Positions 57,188 to 64,000 of a stretch of 64,000 nt of DNA are shown piece by piece. Each line of letters begins with the position of its first letter. Positions within the stretch are counted from its first letter, which is position 1. The position numbers were made by a program, and so were the translations under genes. This stretch comes from Dicyema japonicum (lineage: Eukaryota > Dicyemida > Rhombozoa > Dicyemidae). Under the pieces are notes generated by a model. That model ran no database searches. It was given only the letters and a program-made list of their open reading frames with translations, and was not told where the DNA came from. The stretch is from contig RDEW01000002.1 of assembly GCA_011109175.1 (NCBI GenBank), positions 1,837,925 to 1,901,924 of the forward strand, in the 5' to 3' direction.

Positions 57188-59330
57188 GTGCGGTGTGATC
57201 AACGAAAATCTCAGATGGAAAATAAAGAACGAAAAGAAGACGAAATACGAGGAACAAAGCCAGAAAGAACAACTCAGGTATGTCTCTTATGTGGACAATC
57301 GAATATCAGGAAAATTGGAATTAACTGCACGCTATGTGAATTATTCGTCCATTTGGGCTGCATAAAAATGAGTAAAGCTAGCGCCGAGACGCTGTCGAGT
57401 TGGCTGTGCCACTCTTGTATTGGAAAGGAGGTCCCCAGGCGGGAAAAATAGCTCAGCCAAACTTTACACTGCCAAACTCATACTTACCAAATTCTCTTGA
57501 GGATCTCGAACCTACGGAAAGCCAGGAAGATCCCAATAAAAATTCCTAAAGGAGTACGAATTGCCTCAGCAACGTGTCTTTCAGATGCCATTGATCACGC
57601 ACTGTCCTCTGAGAGTTGGGAATCCTGGCTAAAACTTATATGCTTTGCACCTGTCGCACTCGGAATACCTACAACGGAATCTGAGGGCAATAATAAAGAA
57701 ACAAACTCCCGGCTTAACTTACCCGGGAAACTGAAACGAAACATAATGAATTTTAGCAGTCATAGCAAACACGCAATGCTTAAACAGCCACTTAATGTCA
57801 ATGAGGTCGAAACCAGAGGAGCATACACCAAAGATGTCCCCAACAAACTAAAGGAGAGAGTAAACCGGAAACTTCTGGAGGGCGACGTGCGGGCGGCCTT
57901 ACGGGTTATCACGTCCAATGACACAGTATTGTCTTGTACCCCCAAGGTCCTGAAGACCTTAATACTGAAGCACCCAGGTGCACCGACTGATTATGAAAAG
58001 TTTTTGAATCCTGAAGGAACCCCGGAGATAATCATTACGAATCAGAAGTGCGGCACGGAATCGCTTCCTTTGCCGCTAGCAGCGGCGGAGGCTTGGAAGG
58101 GTCACGTCCTGCCCATATTAAGGACTCACGTTCACTTAAACATCTGAAGCTGGACGCTGTCTTGTCAAATCAATTACGAACCTAATCAGAAAATAGTTAA
58201 CGGCGACATCCCAGAATATGCCAGAGAATTGCTCTTCTCCGCAAGGCTACTTGCTTTCAAAAAACTCAATGGAGAAATCCGCCCTATTGCGGTCGGGAAC
58301 TATTTTAGAAGATTTGCAACAAAAATTGCATAGACTCTGGTGAGCCGACAACTTGGAGAGGAGTTCTTTCCTAAACAAATAAGTGTTAGTATCCAGAACG
58401 GATGTGAGGCTGCGGTTCATGCAGCAAGGCGTTTCTTCACACAGAAAAATATTTCAAATGAATGCATTGGAATCAAGTTGGACATAAAATCTCTGGTACC
58501 TCGATGATGCCACAATTGAAGGATCATTCAAGGAAACATACAATTCATTACGTAAAGCGTTACCCGCTTTAAAACACTTGGGATTGGACATCAATATCAA
58601 CAAATCAGAGCTAATTAATGTCTCATACCCAAACACCGACTTTCTCTCTATCAAGGAGTCTTTCAACGAATTGCTACCTGGGATCCCGACTGTGCCTGTT
58701 GACAAACTATATTTTCTCGGATGCCCACTCAGTAAAGACGAACTCAGGTACCATCTACCTTCTAAAAATGAAAAATTATCACGCCTCGCGGAAAGATTGT
58801 CATGCCTCGACTCTCACACATCTTTCTTCCTAATGAGAACAACATCGGACTACCCAAGCTTTTATATCTACTCCGATGTTCCCCCTGCTACAAACAAATC
58901 GACAGTCTACTTTCGATAGACAAATCTCTCAAACAAACTGTTGAGTCACTAATTAACGTCCGCTTCGACGGACATGGTTGGAAGCAATGTAAGCTTCTCT
59001 CTGGATTTGGGGGTGTCGGTCTAAGATCGGCGCTGGAGGTTGCGTACCCTCATATCTATCGTCTCTCTCAAGTTGCAGCCATTTGATTCGGAAAGTCCTT
59101 CATAACACTATTGGACTATGGTGGAATGAGTCATTTGACGAAGCTTAGCGGAAATGGAACGGGTCCAGACTCAAAATCCCCGAAGACACAACTATGCAAA
59201 GTAATTGGGATAACCTTGTCTGCTCCAAAATTATGGAAGACCTTAAAAAGAAGCAAATAAACATCGTCTTGGTTGTTTGGTGTCAGCTTCAAGTGGAGGG
59301 AGTAGAAAAAGGGATTTTTTAAAATATTTT
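57188..59330 (+). mobile_element. LINE-C, internally deleted non-LTR retrotransposon
   Basis: A PHD-type zinc finger near the start (TTQVCLLCGQSNIRKIGINC, TLCELFVHLGCIKM, WLCHSCI) is followed by an ORF with VNRKLLEGDVRAALRVITSN and LKTLILKHPGAPTDYEKFLN. The RT then has GEIRPIAVGNYFRRFATKIA, ISVSIQNGCEAAVHAARRFF and IGIKLDIKS, joined abruptly to YLDDATIEGSFKETYNSLRK. The fingers-to-palm middle between these blocks is missing, so the copy cannot be active. After YLDD come HLGLDININ and DKLYFLGCPLSKDELRYHLP. Catalytic box YLDD differs from LINE-A and LINE-B. Confidence 0.8.
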
Positions 59331-59490
59331 TATTAATGAGAAAATACATTTAAAAAAATTAATGTAAAATATTTTTTTATGCAAAGCAAATTAATCATTT
59401 TTTAAATTAAAATTATTATAAAAATAAGCTATTTCTTTCAATTATGGAAACATTTCTACGACAAATGATTTCAAACATGTAAGGTTTAAA

Positions 59491-59697
59491 ATGGCCTCGA
59501 ATTATCGCTATTCGATTTATTGGATTTCCGAGCTAACTCGTTATTTCCAACCGCCAACAAACTTTCAAATTTTCAACTATAAAACTTTGATTTTTTACAA
59601 ATCTAAAATCCGTCTTCCAAAGTCCCAAGAAAACGATTTGATATCAAATCTCCGTCTTAATTTTATTAACAATTTTACACAGCTGTACAGAATGTAG
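59491..59697 (+). CDS. Hypothetical 68-residue ORF
   Basis: MASNYRYSIYWISELTRYFQ then PPTNFQIFNYKTLIFYKSKI and NDLISNLRLNFINNFTQLYR. Preceded by an AT-rich flank. Aromatic-rich, no known domain; may be a first exon. From 59700 to 60110 nothing recognised. Confidence 0.25.
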   Translation: MASNYRYSIYWISELTRYFQPPTNFQIFNYKTLIFYKSKIRLPKSQENDLISNLRLNFINNFTQLYRM

Positions 59698-60109
59698 CGG
59701 ATCTGACTACAAATTTCAAATCAAGCCAGGGTATTTGAGGAAGAGATCATTTCACATTTCCACGTGTTTCAACTGATGTCGCAAAGAACCTCCGATTGTC
59801 ATCAATTCACCTCCCCAATCAGACATGTAACTCTTTTTTGGGAGAAAACAACTTAATCCTTCACGTTGGAATACATTAAAATATTCCGAGTTTATAAATT
59901 CTTGAATTCTACCAATACTTCATTACAGGCTTCCGCTTCCGAAGAGAGGTGGGGAAGGAGGTCCGCCCTCTTCCATTTCGTCGCACGTCCTACCGTCGCG
60001 GACATCACTTCATTCTTCAGCGTAATAGTTTTTTCATAATGTAATCTTCATCAGAGGATTTAGTCAGGGAGAGGTAGAAAGATCCCTTTCAACTACTGTG
60101 TCGTGCCAG

Positions 60110-60235
60110 AAGGACTCGTCGCCTCACGGGTGGGGTCTGTTTGACAAAAATTGACCATCGCTGAAAACTCCATCTTTTGGATTTGAACCCATGAACTTCA
60201 GATCCGATGTCATCAGACGTTACGTTCAGTCAGAA
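60110..60235 (-). repeat. tRNA-like SINE head
   Basis: Minus strand GGATCTGAAGTTCATGGGTTCAAATCCAAAAGATGG contains a perfect B box (GGTTCAAATCC) with a flanking stem-like pair. No convincing full cloverleaf, so it is read as a SINE head and not a tRNA gene. Confidence 0.35.
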
Positions 60236-60559
60236 GGTTTATATAGTCCTCCACTATATAGTCTGTAATTTGATTTTTTTAAAAATTAGTAAAATTTTTA
60301 ATTATCTAAAAAATAAATAAATAACAGTTTGAATTATGCACGTTTTTATTCTTCTTTTGGCATTGGAGTCGTTTTGAATAAATCTAATGCAAGAAACAAT
60401 ATTCAAAAAATAACGTATTACAATCTTTCTACAGTAAAAGCTCTCTTTGATGTATCATTGCATAGTCTAATCTCTTAGTGGATATCAGATGCTGAACGTA
60501 GACACCTTGACCGAGATAACGCTAACTTGTGTGAAAGAGTACAACTGCTTCAGGTCATA

Positions 60560-61712
60560 ACATACCTTATAGTTGTCACAACCTCTACATTATTTCCGAT
60601 AAAGTTTATGTTCGGTCCATTGGTTGTATTCCTCCGCTTGTGATGGATCATCATTACGTGAAACCGATAAAATGTATTGGGTACCACAACTCACAGTGAT
60701 TGATTCTATTGGTGGACTTCAAACTCCTCGGGAATTTTGATGAGTCTAAGGTTTTTGATCATTTTATTGTAAGGAAGAGACTCGTGTGTAATATAGAGGG
60801 AGATTCCCCATATAGCTGCTTCATTCGGTACCTCAACTCTAGAATCCTTTTGTTGAGTTAAGTTCAGCTGGATATTAAGACTTTATTTGTTTCAGCAATA
60901 TATTTTGGTGTTTACTAGACTTTTGTACCAACCCTGAAGTGGTGGTCCTATTTTGATCAGATTATGGTCAGTATACAACGATCATAAGTTTATGACTCGC
61001 ATCGATTTAGACACTGGTGGGTTGGGTCACCTCATTGGGACTAAATATCTCAAGTGTACATCAAGGATTCTCAATAACCACTTAGTTGTACTCTAAGGTT
61101 ATAAATGACATAATTTTCAGACGTGTCCTGACCCTCAAGTTGATAATGTAGAGGAGATGGTTGAGGACAAGAAAGTAACGAAGGAGAATCCTAAAGACCC
61201 TTTTGTGTTTGTCAACAGTGACATTGTTGAGTAATAGAAGATCGGGAGAACGTGTGTTCTGTATATTTTGTTGTGAGGTCTAGCTGACGATTATCCTTGA
61301 CATGAAGATCGAACAGAGTATGCTATGCACGAGAAAAAATATAAGATTTTCATGTTCCCTGAGGTCTCTTATTCTTAGGCTAATGAGGGGAGTGTACTAA
61401 TTGAAGGTTGAAGAGTAGAGGAAAAGGTACGAGGAGGACGTGAACAAACTTTAACATGTGTATGAATATCCTGAAACAGTTTATGAGTCGAAAGCAGTTC
61501 TTCAGTTCATCTTGATGATGTGACTGGTGCAAAGTCAATTGAGTCTAAGGGCGAAATTATGGAGAAATGGCTTGAGAATGTCAGTGGGGTTATTTGCACA
61601 AATGTTGAGTGAGGATTGACTAATACTTTTAAGCTTGTTAGCATCACAGACAAGAAAGTAAGAATGTTGGACGATCAGCTACTGGACTTTTTAAAAAATG
61701 ACGATTTTTGAT
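60560..61712 (+). other. Unidentified spliced gene, coding traces
   Basis: Plus-strand segments: KVYVRSIGCIPPLVMDHHYV, VDFKLLGNFDESKVFDHFIV, FIRYLNSR, MTRIDLDTGGLGHLIGTKYL, TCPDPQVDNVEEMVEDKKVT, DPFVFVNSDIVE, YEYPETVYESKAVLQ, LDDVTGAKSIESKGEIMEKW and LVSITDKKVRMLDDQLLDFL ending in a stop at 61712. Stops between them coincide with plausible 25-29-nt GT-AG introns, though a few joins need base shifts. It reads as one host gene of perhaps 250-300 residues. I do not recognise the family. Confidence 0.4.
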
Positions 61713-61824
61713 ATTTAATTTTTAATGTATAAATATGTTTTAATAATGAATAATAAAATCAGAATTTTTAAACCCATTTTTTGAAAGTATATTTTGATGA
61801 TTGTTAAATCAAGACAGTGAACAA

Positions 61825-62020
61825 ATGGTAGTGGTTAGTGGCCTCGCATTTAGCATACTGCTACCTACTTGGTTGAAAGATTTCCTCTCTGCTCTTGCCT
61901 TCAATTCCTGATTAAATACACCTATGTACGGAAATGCTCAAGGTCTGGCATCCATTCACAAAGGATCTCTCCTCTTACTCCAGTGGAGGGGTTCCCTAAT
62001 GGCGGATACTTGGAAGGGAC
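61825..62020 (+). repeat. tRNA-derived SINE copy
   Basis: TGGTAGTGGTTAGTGGCCTC head, body AAAGGATCTCTCCTCTTACT followed by CCAGTGGAGGGGTTCC. Best match to 47790-48055 (minus). The ORF 61924-62217 overlapping it is not supported as a gene. Confidence 0.55.
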
Positions 62021-62528
62021 ATGATGTTGGAAAAGGATACGTCCCATTCCGACTGAAGGAATTAGATAAAATTTATTATGGTATATCCGGAATTATTAAC
62101 AAAAAGAGAGTTCCCAGATATCCCCCAATTTGTATTCCAACTACTTTTGGAGGATTGTTAATTTGTACAAGTTACAGTTCGAGAATCAAACAATTTTATC
62201 CGTTTTCCATTTTGTAGATAATAAACCAAATATTGTAGTCGTTAAACGATTTTATGGTAACGAGTGACTATCGTGCTAAATATTTTCATTTATAATATGA
62301 GATGGAACCTCTCCTCCACTTCTTATACAGGGGGTAAACGCATCGTTGCGCAGAAGCAAGTTATTAAGAGCTTTGATGAAGATTTTATTTCTGCTTGAAA
62401 AAAACTTGTGGAAATCGCGTTAATTGTAAGGATATCCATTGGATGATGGAAAAAATGATTAATTGTGGAGAGATGGGATAAACTTCTCCAATAGGATGAG
62501 AGTGGTCAGCATTTTCAATAGTTAATTT

Positions 62529-62790
62529 GTGGCTCTACGGTTAGTCCGTTATCGTCGAGACGAGTGGAGTCTTTGGCCCCAAGTCGATCTCTTTTCTAAG
62601 ATTGCTTGGGTCAATTACACAGTCCAACATTGGGCAAAGTACTACGAGCGAGAAACCATTTCCAATGAGGCGGGTTACAGTGGACGACCGTCCCCACTGA
62701 CTTCATTGCCGATCTGGATCACTTAGTCAGTTGGAAACTTTCTTCTTTTCCTTTAACCCAGTGATCATGGGTAATAAAATAAATTATCAA
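62529..62790 (+). pseudogene. LINE-B 3' end fragment
   Basis: The frame ends with RDEWSLWPQVDLFSKIAW and a LPIWIT C-terminus, then the tail CTGGATCACTTAGTCAGTTG and CCCAGTGATCATGGGTAATAA, almost parallel to the copy at 10840-10915. Confidence 0.65.
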
Positions 62791-62799
62791 AGAACTGAA

Positions 62800-64000
62800 A
62801 ACACTGATAGGATGTCCTCAACTTCCAAATAATATGCAAAGCTCTGTTTTCCACGTGAATTTTATTTCAGGGTGGAAAATTGACAGATTCCTGTTCTCTA
62901 TCTTCAACAAAGTGAAATACAACATATTGTCCCCGGCATGGACAAAAATTCACGGAAGATGACGACCGACTGGGCTTTCGGAAAGGACTATGGAAACAAA
63001 TTCGAGTTGGTTTGAGAAATTGTTACCCGTTCAGCCTAAAATGTGCATGATCACTGAAGGAAGTTCAAGTTGGCCATGGTCAAAGGTAGGACCATAATTT
63101 AGAGTCTCTAGTTAGTGGGAAATGGAGTCCCCAGTAGAACAAGCTCTCGTGATTGAGCACATTCCCTTGTACGATTTGTATAAAAATACGCTCAATCAGC
63201 CTATCTCGAATCGACTTATCCTGGAAACGATCTACGAGGAGTACATTGAGGCGTGCATTTTATGCACATGCTCCTCATGGGGTCTATTTATTTCCTGACA
63301 TTCCATGAAGATCAATGCTAGAAAAAGGAATTCAAAATCACGGAGGGATGAATTTTGAAAAAGTCTCCCTTAAATGTTTTAGGAATCTATAAGAACCGAG
63401 GTTATACGTGCTTGTGTGGGCTGTGCTCACTGCTAGATCCTGTTTGGATCTACATGGTTCTTCATAGTCAAAGTAAGTCTTCCCAGCAACACAAGAGAGT
63501 TTAGAGTGTGTACCTCCCAATATTATTGTAACCCACTATATTTAACGACTTTCGTCAAAAACATCTATATAAATGCATGGTAATAAGCCAACTTGATAGC
63601 CCTTCAATTTCTTTATTATTTCTCAAGTCAAGTGATGCTGCTTACTACAATGACCTCGAGAAGGTTTGATGTGGTCTTTTGATACCAAAGCAATTTCAAG
63701 ATCATGAAGGACTGGTCCACGTGATAACGTCTACCTAACTCTATCCATAAATGTTAGCGTACCCTATCGTCAAAGTGCGTTGACTGTACCAACTAAGACA
63801 TACAAAGATATAATAGTTAGGGTGAGTTGAATGAGTTAGAATCAGTCCTGAGATTGTACGGTAAAGATAAGTTTAAATTCTACTTCAGTATACACATTGT
63901 ACCCAATCTCTACTTCTTATAGTCTGGGGGACATTTTACATAGGTAGGGTTATGAGTATTCAGAGTGTTTGCATGATAAGATGCGCAACCCCTTCCATTA
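62800..64000 (+). other. Mostly unassigned end of window, with one small ORF
   Basis: At 63122-63298 a 58-residue frame reads MESPVEQALVIEHIPLYDLY and NRLILETIYEEYIEACILCT, coding in appearance and perhaps a first exon of a spliced gene running towards 64 kb. Upstream at about 62880-62960 another open piece reads WKIDRFLFSIFNKVKYNILS. Neither is recognised. Confidence 0.3.

Noticed and set aside
61924-62217. 97-residue ORF as a gene
   Set aside because: Its first third lies in a SINE body shared with 47870 and 46670; the rest has no recognisable content.
1-64000. Bacterial-type features such as operons, ribosome binding sites, riboswitches and origins
   Set aside because: Spliceosomal introns, U6 snRNA and LINEs show eukaryotic nuclear DNA; none of these features applies.

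Overview
The window looks like nuclear DNA of an animal with extremely short spliceosomal introns. Joining exons by homology gives GT-AG introns mostly 21-30 nt long. They carve up ordinary metazoan genes: PCF11, GTF3C4, PPIL4, myosin regulatory light chain, a DHHC palmitoyltransferase, TIMELESS, WDR33, MPDU1, eIF3m and MRGBP. A U6 snRNA gene is also present. Introns of about 20-30 nt in animal genes are the published hallmark of dicyemid mesozoans (rhombozoans), so a dicyemid is my best guess; this rests on introns and gene content, not on a database match.

Layout. 0-3.9 kb: LINE endonuclease relic, SINE, short repeats and a decayed DDE transposon. 3.9-5.6 kb: PCF11 (-). 7.9-10.1 kb: GTF3C4 (-). 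10.3-13.2 kb: LINE debris. 13.8-15.8 kb: PPIL4 (-). 16.3-16.7 kb: duplicated TIMELESS fragment. 16.8-17.5 kb: myosin light chain (+). 18.3-21.3 kb: nearly complete APE-type LINE (-). 21.5-22.4 kb: DHHC gene (+). 23.2-24.6 kb: MULE transposon with clean 9-bp target duplication. 24.6-25.8 kb: LINE copy. 25.9-29.3 kb: TIMELESS (+). 31.5-33.2 kb: WDR33 (-). 33.4-38.2 kb: LINE fragments and a 2A-like peptide. 38.6-39.2 kb: bHLH gene. 40.8-41.6 kb: MPDU1 (+). 42.15 kb: U6. 44.8-46.0 kb: eIF3m (+). 48.2-48.6 kb: MRGBP (+). 49.4-59.3 kb: repeats and LINE families B and C. 59.4-64 kb: mostly unassigned, with coding traces.

The genes are mostly housekeeping: mRNA 3'-end formation (PCF11, WDR33), Pol III transcription and splicing (GTF3C4, U6, PPIL4), translation (eIF3m), chromatin (MRGBP), replication fork protection (TIMELESS), glycosylation (MPDU1), protein acylation (DHHC) and contractility (myosin light chain). 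They face both ways and do not form operons. I used three working names for retroelements: LINE-A (RTE-like, YADD), LINE-B (Jockey-like, YADD, conserved 3' tail) and LINE-C (PHD finger, YLDD). Two window-wide signals stand out. The palindrome CACGTG occurs about 44 times by eye, several-fold more than base composition predicts. Many conserved exons carry single-base frameshifts, mostly at homopolymers.

All similarity statements come from recognising the translations; no search was run.
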